64,000 nucleotides of DNA from Chelydra serpentina (GCA_037349315.1 JBAIAC010000134.1:682001-746000), one strand, 5' to 3'; shown: positions 9,720-22,171, numbered from the stretch's first letter. A program made the numbers and translations. The notes: generated by a model from the sequence alone, not told the origin.

Positions 9720-11100
9720 GGAGGACCCCCTGAAACCTGCTTCCAGCTCCCCAGAGGTCCAGGGACTCCTGCCTTGGGGGATATGCCCCTCCCGCCGTAT
9801 CCAGCTCCAGGGCTGGCCTTGGAGAAAATGGCACCCTGGGCAAACGTATATTTTGGTGCCCCCCCCCCATCACCCCTGGCCCTCATGAGCTCCCCACCAT
9901 CCCCTCCAGGCCCCGATGCCTCCCTCCGGTGCTTACTTTGTATTGAAAGAGCGGCCGGAGCTCAGCCCCAGCACAGATTAAGCCCTGGCAGGGCGGCCTG
10001 ATAGCAGTGGCTGCTGACCAAGTGCCCAGCTCTGAAGGCAAAGCCACCGCCAGCAGCAGCGCAGAGGTAAGGGTGGCCTGGTATGTGGTGTACTGTGCAG
10101 CCTTTTCTTTTATTGAAAGTGCATGTTGTAATGTGGTATTACACCGCCCTGGGTCCGCCTCTGCTGGCTACAGTTCCAAACTTAACAGAGTGAAAGTCAC
10201 CTCGGCTACTCGCTTCACATGTATAGTCCAGGAACACACACAGACCAAGGGCAGTGACCACACAGACATTCACACGTACAAGTTACAATTAAAGTTATGA
10301 ATCCCCAAGCATAGAGAAATTCTATAAAGCCCTATGCAAAAGTTACAAATCTAGTTCTACTCCCATCCTTAACACTAGTGGTAGGGTCTGATGAGTCTCT
10401 CATGGCTTGATCATCAGTAGAGGGATGATTCCTGCTGGAGTATTCCATAGAGAGCTTAACTTTCCCGCTCTGGGCACCCCCTTTTTAGAATGTGGTTCTG
10501 ATTAGACCTCATTAGCATTGACGCACATTTGGAAACAGAGGTTCCTTTACAGAATTTTTTAAATTTAAAATGAATCTTCCAGCTAATTAGACCGGAAGTC
10601 CCAAGAAGTAATAACAATAATTGAAGTGTCTCTTGTGGGGTGAGTGTGTGTGTTGGGAGAGTGTGAAAGAGACACATTGTGTGTGTGAGATACAGTGTGT
10701 GTGTGTGTGGCGGGGAGGAGTGTGAGACACAGCACACTGTCACTTTACGCACAGCAGCACTCACTAGTCTGAAGGCTCGTTCAGACAGCAGCAGCGGCCA
10801 GCAGCTCCCACTCCTGACCCAGAGGCAGCAGCGCAGACTCTTGTCCCCCCACCCCTCAGCTCAGCAGAGACTGGGTACAGGGGCAGGAGGATGGGCCCAC
10901 CCCGACATCAGCAACACCCCCTGCACAGCACACAGGTGGCTCCTGGGAGCAGCTTGGCCAGGGGCAGCTCCCAGTGGGGGGAGGGGGCAGGGCTACAGGA
11001 GCAGTGGGGAGAGGAGAGACAGGACACCCCTGCTAGAGGCACCCCCTCAGCAATGTCCCCCTGGACCGTCGCCTAGTCCGCCCACCACCAAGGCTGGCCC
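9720..11100. other. Intronic sequence, no exon seen
   Basis: Between the two KRAB-gene exons. A short GT-rich microsatellite lies at about 10674-10710. The part at 10120-10430 looks like old repeat sequence but I cannot name a family. Confidence 0.35.
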
Positions 11101-11367
11101 TGTCCAGCTCCTCACAATGAGAACAGTGTTGAGCTTTCTCCCAGCGAGCTCTCCCTGCACTCTGCTCGGGCCTCCATCTCCCCTATCAGTCTCACGCTAG
11201 TAGGTGTGTGATGGATCTGCTGGGAGAGACAAGGGGCTCTCTCTTCGTTCCCTCCCCCTGGTGTTTTCTGGGTGCTCTGAGTGGGGTGGGGGTGGGACTC
11301 CTGACTGTGAGCCACCCAGAGCTTCCCTTTGATTGGCTCCTCTCCTCCATGAATAGTGGGGCTGTGA

Positions 11368-12240
<873 letters not shown>

Positions 12241-12284
12241 TGTGATAGATTTATAGGTTTTTATCCCAGAAAGGACTATTGGGT

Positions 12285-12480
12285 CATCTAGTCTGACCTC
12301 TTGTATAACACAGGCCACAGAATTTCATCCAGTTACTGCCGTATTGAGCTGAAAACCTTGTGTTTGACTAAGTCATGTTTCAGAAGGTCATCCAGTCTTG
12401 ACTCAAAGACGTCCTGAGATGGAGAATCTGCTGCTTCTCTCGGTAGTTTGTAAACCTTTGCTTCCGCCTTACTGAGCCAT
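12285..12480 (-). mobile_element. CR1 LINE 3' fragment
   Basis: Minus-strand sequence resembling turtle CR1 3' ends (GGTCAGACTAGATGACCCA, CTGTGGCCTGTGTTATACA). It is 5' truncated and has no open frame. Confidence 0.6.
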
Positions 12481-12499
12481 TTCCAAAAGAGGTAAAATC

Positions 12500-13410
12500 A
12501 GTCACTGCCCCTTTCTGCATGGGACAAAGCTTCAAAAGCTGGAGATCTGCATAACCAGCCTTGAGATCTGGCATTCATTACCCCTTAGTGACACCAGATT
12601 GCACAGGAAACCCATCCCTCAGCCCTGCCCGGTATCATCTGGCCCATTTCAGCATCATAGTCTGTGAAGTATTCATGCTCTCAAGGGCTGGCTCAAAGAT
12701 ACAGATAACAGTCAGAACTAGGGCCAGTGTTTGTTGGCAATGAAAACAGAGTAATTGACAAACATGAGCAATATATAATCCTTTACAGCCTGAAAGTGCA
12801 TTGGGGGGAGGGGACAGGAGCCAGCAGTGTGGGGGAGGTGGGGCCCAGACATTGGGCATTGAGAGACTAGAGCCGGCTGTGTGCTGGGGAGATGGGACAT
12901 GAACCCGCTGTGCGCAGGGGAGATGAGCAGGGGAGAGGGGCTGTGGACGCAGCCGAGAGCAGCTGCCCCGTCTGCTCTGCAGCATGATGTGGGAGCCTGG
13001 CGTCCCCCTTTCAAGGTTCCCCTGGGCAGGGTTCCCCTACCTGCCCAGGGGAAGCTGCACAGTGGTTTTGCTGAACCCAGACTTGCATGAGGAGGGAAGA
13101 AATTAACAACAAGTCTCAACCGCAGCCAGTCCCCAGCCTCTGCCCTGTGCCCTGGGGAGGAGTCAGGTGTCCCCAGGCAGAAATCTCGGGGCGGCATGAC
13201 CCTGTGTGCCCTGCCCACACATCACCTCTGCCCTGCACCCTGGGGATGAGTCGGGTGTCTCTGGGCAGAAATCTGGGGGGTTGTGACCCTACATGCCCCA
13301 CCCACCCTCTGTTCAGCAATTCCGGATATGAAGGGTGATTCCAGAAATGAAGAGTAATTCCAGAAAAAAATGCAGTAAAAGCGGCAATTTCCAGAAAACA
13401 CTGGCCCTAG
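12500..13410. other. Spacer, nothing recognised
   Basis: Contains imperfect internal repeats (CCCTGTGCCCTGGGGAGGAG and CCCTGCACCCTGGGGATGAG about 100 bp apart, 13141-13260) but no gene or element I can identify. Confidence 0.35.
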
Positions 13411-13499
13411 TCATAACGTTAAATACAATAGTGTCAAGAGATATGCCTGTGTTCATCAGATCTGTCACTCTGCCTCCACATAGTTCACTCTGCTGGTGG

Positions 13500-13672
13500 G
13501 TTCTACCTCTTCCCCCATTCTGTGTCTGTCTTGTCTATTTAGATTGTAAATTCTTCAGGGCATGGGCCATCTACTATTCTGGGTTTGTACCTTGCCTAGC
13601 ACAATGGGGACCCACTTCTTACTTGGTCCTTAGGCACAAAGGTAATGAATATGATTTATAATAATAACAACT
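13500..13672 (+). mobile_element. MIR/L2-type tail
   Basis: GATTGTAAATTCTTCAGGGCA followed by GTACCTTGCCTAGCACAATG and an AATAATAA-like end is the conserved 3' tail shared by L2 LINEs and MIR-type SINEs of amniotes. The 5' part is too diverged to classify. Confidence 0.65.
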
Positions 13673-14118
13673 CTCCTGCCACTTTAAGTCAAGGAAGATG
13701 GCCTTGGGATATTACTACTTAAAAATGAGCAGGGATGGAATAAAAAGCTGAGGTTACTAGAGGGTGCGGAAAGAAAGGAGCCACCAACCCCCTGGCAAAG
13801 CTCAGTACCCCAGAGAAAACCTGCCCCCTGCTATTGCAATCACTGATGTACTGGGGATATGATGGGAAAGGGACTGTCTGAATTATCAAGGCAGGAAATG
13901 GACAACAATCTACAGCAACCTCATTAACCACAAACATACTCTCATCATGCTCCAGCCAGAAGGGAAATGAGCAGAAATTCTTGCTGTTCAGTCACGGACA
14001 CACTTACACAACTGCACAGCAGTGCATCTGTTGTGGAAGCTGGTGTGAGCAAACAATGGGAAATGATCACTCAATGAGAACAGAAGTAGATGTGGCATGA
14101 GATACCTGTGTCAGTCAA

Positions 14119-14200
14119 GTAGTTGTGGCTGAGTGGTTAAGGTGCTGGACTTGAACTCCATTGGGATCTCCCTGTGTAGGTTCAAATCCTGTCAACTACG
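14119..14200 (+). tRNA. tRNA-Ser(TGA)-like
   Basis: 82-nt class II tRNA with acceptor GTAGTTG / CAACTAC plus discriminator G, D arm TGGCTGAGTGGTTAA, long variable arm and T loop TTCAAAT. The anticodon loop CTTGAAC places TGA at 34-36. The body is that of the Ser(AGA) genes elsewhere here. Position 38 is C instead of A. No clear TTTT terminator within 25 nt, so activity is uncertain. Confidence 0.8.
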
Positions 14201-14284
14201 GAGGAACTTGTGGCTCTTTAGTTTCAGTACCTGAGCATCCTTGGTGTCAAGCGGAGCTAGGTCTTGTCTCATCTCACTCTCAGG

Positions 14285-14500
14285 CTGTGTCCACACTACT
14301 GAGTTATGCCACTTTAGTTAAAGTGTTATAATTAAACTGCTGTTGCATGTCCACACTATGCTGCTTGTGTCACCAGAGCGCATCCACGCCAGCAGCCCTT
14401 GAAACGCCCCAAAGAGCAGTGCACTGTGGGTAGCTATCGCACTGTGCAACTGGCCACAGGGGGCTGTGGGAGGGGTTTGCAATGGCTCATGGGCCGGTGC
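14285..14500. repeat. GTGTCCACACTA-type repeat
   Basis: GCTGTGTCCACACTACTGAG is followed by an inverted-style CATGTCCACACTATG and by CAGTGCACTGTGGGTAGCTA. The same unit lies in the paralogous sites at 46565-46760 and inverted at 56500-56660. It looks like an old MITE; termini not defined. Confidence 0.5.
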
Positions 14501-15129
14501 AGCATCACATGATGCAGATTTCTCTATCCCATTGTTCCATGGGCAGCCTACTAGATTGCCAGCTGCTTCCCAACTGAAGTGTGTGTGTGTGGAGAGCCAG
14601 TCTGTGCGTTGGGGAAGAGAGAGTGTGCTGGCACACTGTGTCTAAGCTCAGACAGCTGCTGGAACCAACCAGTCCTCAGGCAGGGGAAGGGGGACACCCC
14701 AGTCCTGAAGCAAGGGGAGGGAAACACCCCTGACATCAGCCCCCGCTTCCCTCACTGGTTCAGCTCAGCACAGCACAGCAGTGTCTCTCCCTCTCTCTCA
14801 CACACACACACACACGCTGCTGCCTGCCTGGCTCTGTGTCAGGGGGGGCGGAACAGGGGGGTTACCAGCCGTAAGGACGAACAGTGGAGGGGGGAACAGG
14901 AGGGAGGCCTGACGAGAAGAGGCATTCTGTGTTTGTGGCCTTGGGGGAACGGTGGGACGGAGCCTCAGGGAGACGGGGCGGTGTAGGGTTGGGGCCTCAG
15001 GGAGAAGGGGAGGTGTGAGTGCAGGTACTTGGGGAAAGGGTCGTCATGGGGTGAGTTTAGATACCGGTGGCCCCCCCCACTGTAAAGAGCTTCCGCCCCC
15101 CCCCCAGCTCCGTGGTCGCCGTGCGGGGG

Positions 15130-15540
15130 AGCAGCATCCCCCAGCAGTGATTTGCTCCTTGCTGCCGGAGCAGAGCAGCAGGCTCAGCCGTCAGAACTTC
15201 CCGGAGCGATGAGAGGGGAGGGGCCCAGCCTGTGGAGCAGGAACGCAGGGCAGGGAGTTCCCGGCGGGCATTGTGGGATACTGGCGGAGGCCAGTTCTGG
15301 TGATATAATGACCAGCAGCGTCTACACTGACACTTTGTCACTCTCAGTTTGCTGCAAAAAGCTCCAGGCCTCTCGTTGAGGTGGTTTGATTTTGTCACAA
15401 ATAGAAGGCAGTTTTGTCGCCAGGCTGGTGACCGAGGGAACGTCATGTGTTTTTCACACGCCTGAGCAATATAATGATGCTGAAATAACGTTGTAGTGCA
15501 GACCTGGCCAAGGATTCACACACACACAGCTTGCAAGGAA
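15130..15540. repeat. Duplicated block, copy 1 (inverted at 43210-43690)
   Basis: Sequence from GCCGGAGCAGAGCAGCAGG through the GCCTGAGCAATATAATGATG motif is found reverse-complemented at 43210-43690. Confidence 0.8.
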
Positions 15541-15648
15541 AACTTCCCCTGCTCCTCTGCTTTGCAGACTCCAAATACAAGCAAAGGCCCAGGTGGGGTC
15601 TGGCAGAGAGTCAAGTGTGGGAAGACACCCAAACTTTAGCAACAGGCA

Positions 15649-15722
15649 GGCACCATGGCTTAACTGGTTAATGCACCTGTTTTGTAAACAGGAGATCCTG
15701 TGTTCAACTCCCAGTGGTGCCT
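15649..15722 (+). tRNA. tRNA-Thr(TGT)
   Basis: 74-nt cloverleaf: acceptor GGCACCA / TGGTGCC plus T, D arm GGCTTAACTGGTTAA, anticodon loop TTTGTAA (TGT) on a perfect CCTGT/ACAGG stem, and T arm with loop TTCAACT. A TTTT run at 15734-15737 can terminate Pol III. The paralogue at 22107 has lost its T arm. Confidence 0.88.
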
Positions 15723-16234
15723 TGTTGAGTGGCTTTTGGGGCACCTGGCATTGGCTACTGTCAGAAGAGAAGATACAGAGCTAGATGGGCCTTTGGTCTA
15801 GCCCAGTGTGGCTGTTTTTATGGTTTAAATTACACTCCCAGGTACTGATAACAGACTTACTGAAAGTTTGGGAGTTAAGAGCCGACAGGTCCGTGTTCCA
15901 GGCCCCTCCCAGACGACCCCTCCCTCTGGGACAGGGGCAGGTCTGACTCTCACACCAAATGCCTGGTTGTCGCTGCCAGAATCTGTGGGCGGCTCATTTG
16001 AGTTACGTCCAGGGTGGAGTCCTGCTTTGTGCACCGTGTCTGAGACTGAAAATCCTAAACCACCCTTTGAAATAACGAATGCAGCAGGACGTGTTATGGT
16101 CCCTGCCCCAAAGCAGATGGACCAATGGGGAACTGCCAGTGAGCCCAGGGTAATACTCCACGGCCGATTTCCCTTTGTCACTTGCTAAACTCCCTCCCAA
16201 CCTCGTGGGGTCCCAGAGCCCGGCACTGAGCCTG

Positions 16235-16460
16235 AGCCGAGATGTCTACACTGCAAATTTACCACCCCAGAGCCCAGCCCTGGGAGCCTGAGCTGGCACG
16301 GGGCAGCCCTGGGTGTTCATTGCAGTGTGGACATAGCCTAGCGTTACGTCTACACTGCCATTAACACACCCAAGTCACTGTTCTCAAACCCTGGCTCAGC
16401 CGATTCAGGCTTGTGGGGCTTGTGCTGCAGGGCTATAAAATTACAGTGTAGACGCTTGGG
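16235..16460. repeat. Paired TCTACACTGC hairpin repeats
   Basis: Two adjacent units, each starting GTCTACACTGC and ending with its complement (GCAGTGTGGACATAG near 16330; CAGTGTAGACG near 16452). They look like short palindromic MITEs. The same pair is present at 22825-23045 in duplication A copy 2. Confidence 0.6.
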
Positions 16461-16770
16461 CTTGTGCCCAGCCTCTGAGATCCCACGAGGGGTGAGGGTC
16501 TCCGAGGCCGGGCTCCAGCCTGAGCCAAATGTCCACACTGCAGCTTTTAGCCCCACAACCAGAGACCGAGACGTCCAAGTCAGACGATCCAGGCCAGCCG
16601 GGCTGTTATCACAGTATAGATGCACTGAGGGACGTGTTTGCTCGGTTTTTATGGATTTGCACCGGAAAACGTTGAGTGTTTCCATCCATTTCAGGCATCC
16701 CCATTCAGGGGAATCCTGAACAGAATGGAAATGGATATGCAAATTTTTTTGTTAAAGGATTGGATATTTA

Positions 16771-16842
16771 AGGGGACACTTGGATTCGAACCAAGGACCA
16801 CCTGACCTGCAGTCAAACACTCTACCACTGAGCTATACCCCC
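16771..16842 (-). tRNA. tRNA-Cys(GCA)
   Basis: 72 nt on the minus strand: acceptor GGGGGTA / TGTCCCC with two G-U pairs, TAGCTCAGTGGTAGAG A box, anticodon GCA in GACTGCAGGTC, and T loop TTCGAAT. Discriminator T. The expected T-run downstream is absent (the local homopolymer is in the other orientation), unlike the paralogue at 23498. Confidence 0.85.
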
Positions 16843-16900
16843 GGGTTGTGGGCAGTTGATTAAACATTATATAGACGTGTAAACAGAACAGCTTCCACAC

Positions 16901-17880
16901 CCACCAACATAGCTTCTCCCGCTGACATAGCTCCCACCTCTCGGGGAGGTGGATTCACTATACAAATGGGACAGCTCTCTCCCATCCGCTTAGAGCAGCT
17001 TCAGTAGTTATGAATAAGTAGGAAATAACCTGCTGAATGGAGAGTAACCAATGTATCGAATATGGCTGTGTCTGCATTCAATAGGGGTAACTGGCCAGTG
17101 AACAGACTGTTTTGAATAACATGTACCTCAGTTCGGATGCAGAGTCACTGACCCCGGATTGGGACTGGTCCTAACAGGGAATTTGTTTTAGCAATTGGAC
17201 ACATTGCCACTTCCCTATTGTTATATTATACTCTGAGGGGAATGCCCATTAGATTCTTATTACTAATAAGTTTAGGCAACGTTCTCTCTCTTGTTTTTAA
17301 CGTTCTCTCGTGAATTGTTATGGCAGTTTCTATATAACTCTGCTAAGCAGGACAAATAATTTCTTTATGAAATGGTTTTTTCCTTGCCTTCATATCGTCT
17401 CCTGAAATTAGTTTATTCATTTTTACTTGTGGTTGGTTGAAAGGTTTAGCCGCGCCATGCACATTGTCACTGCTGTGCTGTTCCTTCAGTAGCCAGGCCC
17501 TTAATACCAGGACTTAGAGTTTCAGAGACAGTTTCTGCTGCCCAGGGGTCAAAATAGTTAATTCCTCTCCCCCCCCGCAAACGGGTGTGCAGAGACGTCC
17601 CAGCAGCGCTAAGGTGGCTCCCTGCCCACTCTGCCTCCCTCCCTCCATGCCGCGCCGCTCCCAGAAGTGGCCGGCATGTCCCTGCATCCCCTGCAGGGTG
17701 CGTCTCCACACGCTGCTCCCATCCCTAGCGCCAACTCTGCAGCTCCCATTGGCTGGGAACTGCAGCCAATGGGAGCTGTGTGGGCAGAGCCTGCAGGCAG
17801 TGGAGCATGGAGACTCCCTGCCCCCCCGTGACCTAGGAATCGCTGCCAAAGGGGTTTGTGTACCGGTCGCTTTGGGAGCC
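16901..17880. other. Spacer, nothing recognised
   Basis: AT-rich to 17450, then GC-rich with an imperfect inverted repeat GCAGCTCCCATTGGCTGG / CAGCCAATGGGAGCTG near 17740-17780. No gene seen. Confidence 0.35.
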
Positions 17881-17904
17881 GCACAGCTCAAGATAAGTGC
17901 CACC

Positions 17905-18250
17905 TCCTGACCCCTTCCTGCACCCCAACCCCCTGCCCTCGCCCAGAGCCCGCATATCACACCCAAACTCCTTCCAAGAGCCCTCACCCCTCAGCCCCCC
18001 CAACCCCCTGCCCCAGCCCACAGCCCCCATACCACATCCAAACTCCTGCCCAGAGCCCTCACCCCTCAGCCCCCCACCCCAACCCCCTGCCCTACCCCAG
18101 AGCCCACATACCACACCCAAACTTCCTCCCAGAGCCCTCACTCCCCCGCCCCTGCCCCAGCCCAGAGCTCTCATCCAACCACCCAAACTCCTTCCCAAAA
18201 CCTGACCCCCACCACCCCTCCTACACCCCAACCCCCTGCCCCAATCAAGG
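17905..18250. repeat. Pyrimidine-rich tandem repeat
   Basis: About five units of CCCTGCCC..CCAGAGCCC..CACACCCAAACTCC at roughly 65-75 bp. A purine-strand version occupies 21355-21720 and a short piece lies at 23715-23790. Open frames over it are compositional. Confidence 0.8.
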
Positions 18251-18514
18251 TAACTCACTTGATGTTCCTTCACTTCCCATTACTGATAATATAGGAGGAG
18301 GGTAAAGAAGAAAAAAGAACAATTGGGGGAGATGGGAGAGAATGTTCTTTTTCTCGGATGTGTCCCAAGGGGGGGCCCTGAAAATTAAGCCACGCACAGG
18401 GCCCCACTAACTCGAAATCCTCCTGCTTAGTGGGGACACACACAATCGACAGTATAAAATCTCTTTCTATAGAAGCTCGACTTCTATAAATTTGACATAA
18501 TTTCATAACATAGA

Positions 18515-18832
18515 CATACCCTGAGTGTAGAAGGATCCCTGAGGGTGTTTATTTGCGAGCTGAGGTTCCATTTCTGACATTTACCTTCTTTCCTGGTTTA
18601 TTATATCTCCAGTGAGCAAACCGGAGCTGTTCCAAGGCTGGTTAGATGCTGCTTTCTAGACCAGAGAGCTGGGGTTGGCTGAGAACGCTGTCGCCATCAG
18701 TTGGTCAGAGAAACCAGGGAGGGAGGGTGGAATTTAGGATTCTCCCACCATGGGCAGGTGCTGCTGGACTCATCTAGTGGGGGAGAGTCTGAACAAGCTT
18801 CTCAGCTCCCAGAGGGGGGCAGACAAGCCGGT
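18515..18832. repeat. Duplicated block, inverted at 33302-33595
   Basis: Shares GGTGTTTATTTGCGAGCTGAGG, GAGCTGTTCCAAGG and GCACCTGCCCATGGTGGGAG-type motifs, reverse-complemented, with 33302-33595. No coding potential. Confidence 0.75.
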
Positions 18833-18850
18833 GCCTTAATGGAGAGAAAA

Positions 18851-19168
18851 TATTGGGTATTAAAGGGCTCTTTAATCTAGCAGAGAAAGGCATAACGAGA
18901 TCCAATGGCTGGAAGGTAAAAAGAGACAAATTACAAATCAGGGAGGATTATTCAACAGTGAGGATGATTCACCACAGGAACAAGGTACCAAGGGAAGTGG
19001 TGGATTCTCCATCTCTTGATGTCATTTAATGAAGACTAGATGCCTTTCTGGAATGTGTTTGCCCCAAAGTAGCTCTTGTGGTACACAGGAGGCCTGTGAG
19101 ATGCAGGGGGTCAGATTAGATGCTCTAATGGTCTCTTCTGACCATAAAGTCTACTAATTTCTGAAAAA
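18851..19168 (+). mobile_element. CR1 LINE 3' fragment
   Basis: Plus-strand CR1 3' region: degraded ORF2 end, then GGGGGTCAGATTAGATGCTC and TGGTCTCTTCTGACCATAA. Truncated at 5' and without an open frame. The last 30 bp are shared with the 28200 and 41455 copies. Confidence 0.7.
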
Positions 19169-19169
19169 G

Positions 19170-20197
19170 TGAGTGTAGCATTGGGAGCAGCCTCTGATGT
19201 TTTACTGTCTAGCCGGCTTACTTCCTAGAATGAACACTCATTGAGTGGGGTGATCCCCAGGGAGTAGCTCAAACCTCCCAAGTGTCTGGCCAGCGGCAGG
19301 ACATTAGCACGGCAGGGGAGGGGTGTGGCAGTGACATCACAAAGGCCGTTTGCAGGACCTCGGCCTATTGGTCAAAGATGGTGGGAGGCGGTGACCTCAC
19401 ACAGAGATGCTGACATCAGCCAGGCCAGGCCAGGGGCGCAGGGCCAGGGAAACCTCGGAGACCCCCGTGGCTTTGCTTCAGCAAGTCTCCTTGTCGGGTC
19501 TCTCTCGGAGGACTGAGAGAGTATTAGGGTTCACGTACGTGAGCGCCAGGAGGAACCTCTTTGGAGTTTTCTCCTTTCCTTTTACGGACTTTCCTAGAAA
19601 ACAGACGTCCCTGGTTAGCAGGTAAGAGCCTCCGAGAGGTTTGGGACCTGTTCAGTCTGATCCATCCGGTGCCAGCTGAATTCCAGGCATGGAAAACAGT
19701 AGCTTCAGGTGGCAGAATTTTATTCCCCACTTAGGATTTGTCCCTCAGAATCACTGGGGACATTAGGGTTTGTCCTTTTTGTTTGACCTTTTCCTCCATC
19801 CCTCCCTCCTTTCTCTTCATCTCTTACTTCTTTTGTCCTTTCCCCTGTTCCCCTCCCAGCACCAGGAGAGGTGTAGGGGTGTGTGTGTCTGGTGGGGGGT
19901 GCTCTGCAGCTCCCATTGTGGGCGGTCTACCCAAAAATGTGGGGCTGAAATAGTGCTTGGACAGTGACCCCCGCCGGTGACCTGGGCGCTCTGGAGAGAG
20001 CCCTCAGCCTCCCACCCTTCAGTCTCTACCCGGATTTGCTGAGCAGAGAGTTATTGACAGGGAGGAGACTCAGGTTCTTGTTGTTCTCTTTTAAGACCAA
20101 GTAAATAAGTCATAACCAGTCACATGTGTGACAAATTTTGCTGCTTCTCTGCATTAATTGTAGAGATTGACAGATGTTAAGGTAAGAAAGGACCATT
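19170..20197. repeat. Segmental duplication C (inverted relative to 27165-28200 and 40410-41440)
   Basis: Near-identical in reverse complement to the distal parts of the two B blocks, including the promoter-like unit and the GAGGAAAAGGTCAAACAA region. Copy here is oriented plus. Confidence 0.9.
19325..19621 (+). promoter_or_regulatory. CRE/CCAAT promoter-like unit with a first-exon donor
   Basis: In 90 bp there are GTGACATCAC, an inverted CCAAT box (CCTATTGGTC), GTGACCTCAC and GCTGACATCAGC, all cAMP-response-like half or full sites. About 150 bp on, CTGGTTAGCAG is followed by the strong donor GTAAGAG at 19622. The unit is conserved in two further copies at 27735-28035 and 40980-41285 (minus). 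No downstream coding exon was recognised, so the product, if any, is unknown. Confidence 0.45.
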
Positions 20198-20374
20198 CAT
20201 ACATCATCAGAGTTGGAAGGGACTTTAGGAGGTCATCTAGTCCAACCTCCTGCTCAAAGCAGGACCACTCCCCAATTTTTGCCCCAGATTCCTAAATGGC
20301 CCCCTCACGGATTGAACTCACAACCCTGGGTTGAGCAGGCCAATGCTCAAACCACTGAGCTATCCCTCCCCCCG
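20198..20374 (-). mobile_element. Cry I-type tRNA-derived SINE
   Basis: Minus strand: tRNA-like head GGAGGGATAGCTCAGTGG with A and B boxes, unrelated middle, and a CR1-like tail ending in ACCTCCTAAAGTCCC and CCAACTCTGATG. It interrupts the sequence GGACCATT/ATGTGCATCC, which is continuous at the two paralogous sites near 27140 and 40395. Confidence 0.9.
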
Positions 20375-20584
20375 TTATGTGCATCCAGTCGCACTTCCTG
20401 TATAACCCAGGCCCTAGCATGTTGGGACCTGTCTATGCTACAGGTCTGTCGTGCATTTGTAAGCTGCTGACCCCCACATGTTGTCCATGGACAACACAGC
20501 TCCTAAAGGTGTGTTTGTTCTGTGCTTATCCCCTATGGACCAGCAGGGCTGGACGTCCTTTCCTCACTGTGCTGTGGGAGCAGG

Positions 20585-20915
20585 TCCTGGGGACTAAGGG
20601 TCTGAAGAAGCTCTCAAGGACTAATTTTTTAAAATAATTTTTATCAATGAATTGGGAGATAACATCCAATCACTGCTGATAAGATTGGTGGGTGATATGG
20701 TACCGGCAGAGTGGTAATTACTGATGAGGAGAGGGCAGTGATACAGAGCGATCTGACTCATTCGGCAAGCTGGGCCTATTCAAAGGAAACGAGTTTGACC
20801 AGAGCCAAATGCAAAGTCCTATACCTAGCAAGGCCTTTCTGGAATGTGTTTGCCTATTGTGGTACACAGGAGGCCTGTGAGATGCAGGGGGTCAGATTAG
20901 ATGTTCTAATGGGCA
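20585..20915 (+). mobile_element. CR1 LINE 3' fragment
   Basis: Contains the CR1 region ATTGGTGGGTGATATGGTAC, GACCAGAGCCAAATGCAAAG and the end GGGGTCAGATTAGATGTTCT. Frame broken; internally deleted relative to the inverted longer copy at 28515-29290. Confidence 0.7.
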
Positions 20916-20997
20916 CAGCCTGAGAGTGAGACAAGACCGAGCTCCCCTTGACACCAAGGATGCTCAGGGACTGGAACTAAAGAACCATAAGTTCCTC

Positions 20998-21079
20998 CGT
21001 AGTTGACAGGATTCAAACCTGTGCAGGGAAACCCCAATGGATTTCTAGTCCATCGCCTTCACCACTCGGCCACAACTAC
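20998..21079 (-). tRNA. tRNA-Ser(AGA)
   Basis: 82-nt class II tRNA: acceptor GTAGTTG / CAACTAC plus G, A box TGGCCGAGTGG, anticodon loop CTAGAAA (AGA), variable arm TGGGGTTTCCCTGCA, T loop TTTGAAT (position 55 changed). The expected GTTCGA B box reads GTTTGA, which may reduce transcription. Confidence 0.82.
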
Positions 21080-21354
21080 AGGCTTTATGCAGTTTTCTCA
21101 CTACACTCTAGTTCTGTTCTCACTGAGTGATCGTCTCCTATTGTTTCCTCAGACCAGCTTCCACAACACACTCACTGCCGTGCCATTGTGTAAGTGTGTC
21201 CATGGCTGAACAGCAAGAATTCCTGCTCATTTCCCTGCTGGCTGGAGCATGATGAGAGTGTGTTTGTGGTTAATGTTGTAGATTGTTGTCCATTTCCTGC
21301 CTTGATAATTCAGACAGTCCCTTTCCCGTCATATCCCCAGCTCTTCCCAGCATA

Positions 21355-21720
21355 TCTCTGGGGTTGAGGTGCAGGGTGAAGGCTGCAGGGTGGGGCAAGG
21401 AATGAAGGGTTCAGGGTGTGAGGGGGGCTCTAGGCTCTGGCAGGGGGTTGGGGTGTAGGAGGGGGTCAGGGCTCTCGGCTGGGGGGGTTCAGTCTCTGGG
21501 GTGGGGCCAGGGATGAGGGGTTTAGGGTGCAGGAGGGGCTCCCAGTTTGGGGAGGCTCTGGGCTGGGTCAGGGGGTTGGGGTGCAAAGGGGGTCAGGGCT
21601 CTGGGCTGGGAGTGCAGGCTCTGGTGTGGGGCCAGGTATGAGGGTCTTGGGGTGCAGGAAAGGGCTCCTGGTTTGGGGGGGCTCATGTCTGGGGCAGGGG
21701 ATTGGTGCACATGGTTGGGG
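21355..21720. repeat. Purine-rich tandem repeat
   Basis: Guanine-rich units GGGGTTGGGGTGCAGG / CTCTGGGCTGGG, the reverse-complement version of 17905-18250. Potential G-quadruplex sequence on the plus strand. Confidence 0.75.
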
Positions 21721-22106
21721 TGTGGGGTTACCTCAGGCGGCTCCTGGTCAGTGGCACAGCGGGGGGCTAAGGCAGGTTTCCTGCCTATCCTGGCACTGTG
21801 AACCCTGCTGCGTCCTGGAAGTGAGAAGTAGCACGTCCGACTCCTAGGCTATCTACACCGGGATTAGCCTGATATAACTGTATTGCTTGCGGGGGTGGGG
21901 GGCTGTACATTTTTAACCCCTGAGTAATGTAGTTACACCCACCTAATTCTGTACCCTAGACCTGTGCAAAGAATCACACACTGTGGGAGTAAAACTTCAC
22001 CTGCTCCTCTGCTTTGCACAATCCAAACACAAGAAAAATTTGTCAGGCCCCGGTGGGGTTGGCAGAGAGTCAGGTGTGGGCAGATACCCTACACCAGCAA
22101 GAGTTG

Positions 22107-22171
22107 GGCACCATGGCTTAGCTGGTTAAAACCCCTGTCTTGTAAACAGGAGATCAGCCACAGTGGTGCCT
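22107..22171 (+). pseudogene. tRNA-Thr(TGT) pseudogene
   Basis: Paralogue of 15649-15722. Acceptor strands and the TGT anticodon arm (CCTGTCTTGTAAACAGG) are intact, but nine or more bases of the T arm including the B box are missing, leaving 65 nt. Pol III transcription from it should fail. Confidence 0.85.

Larger units (their letters stand above)
13720..14820. repeat. Segmental duplication E, copy 1
   Basis: Directly similar to 45780-47080, including the tRNA-Ser, the GTGTCCACACTA repeat and the CA microsatellite. Parts recur inverted at 20920-21330 and 56340-57165. Confidence 0.8.
15520..16900. repeat. Segmental duplication A, copy 1
   Basis: Directly repeated at 21960-23640 with the same gene order (tRNA-Thr on plus, tRNA-Cys on minus). 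Copy 2 has an extra internal segment at about 22590-22730, a damaged tRNA-Thr and a MITE insertion. A fragment of copy 2's extra segment is repeated at 53070-53285. Confidence 0.9.
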
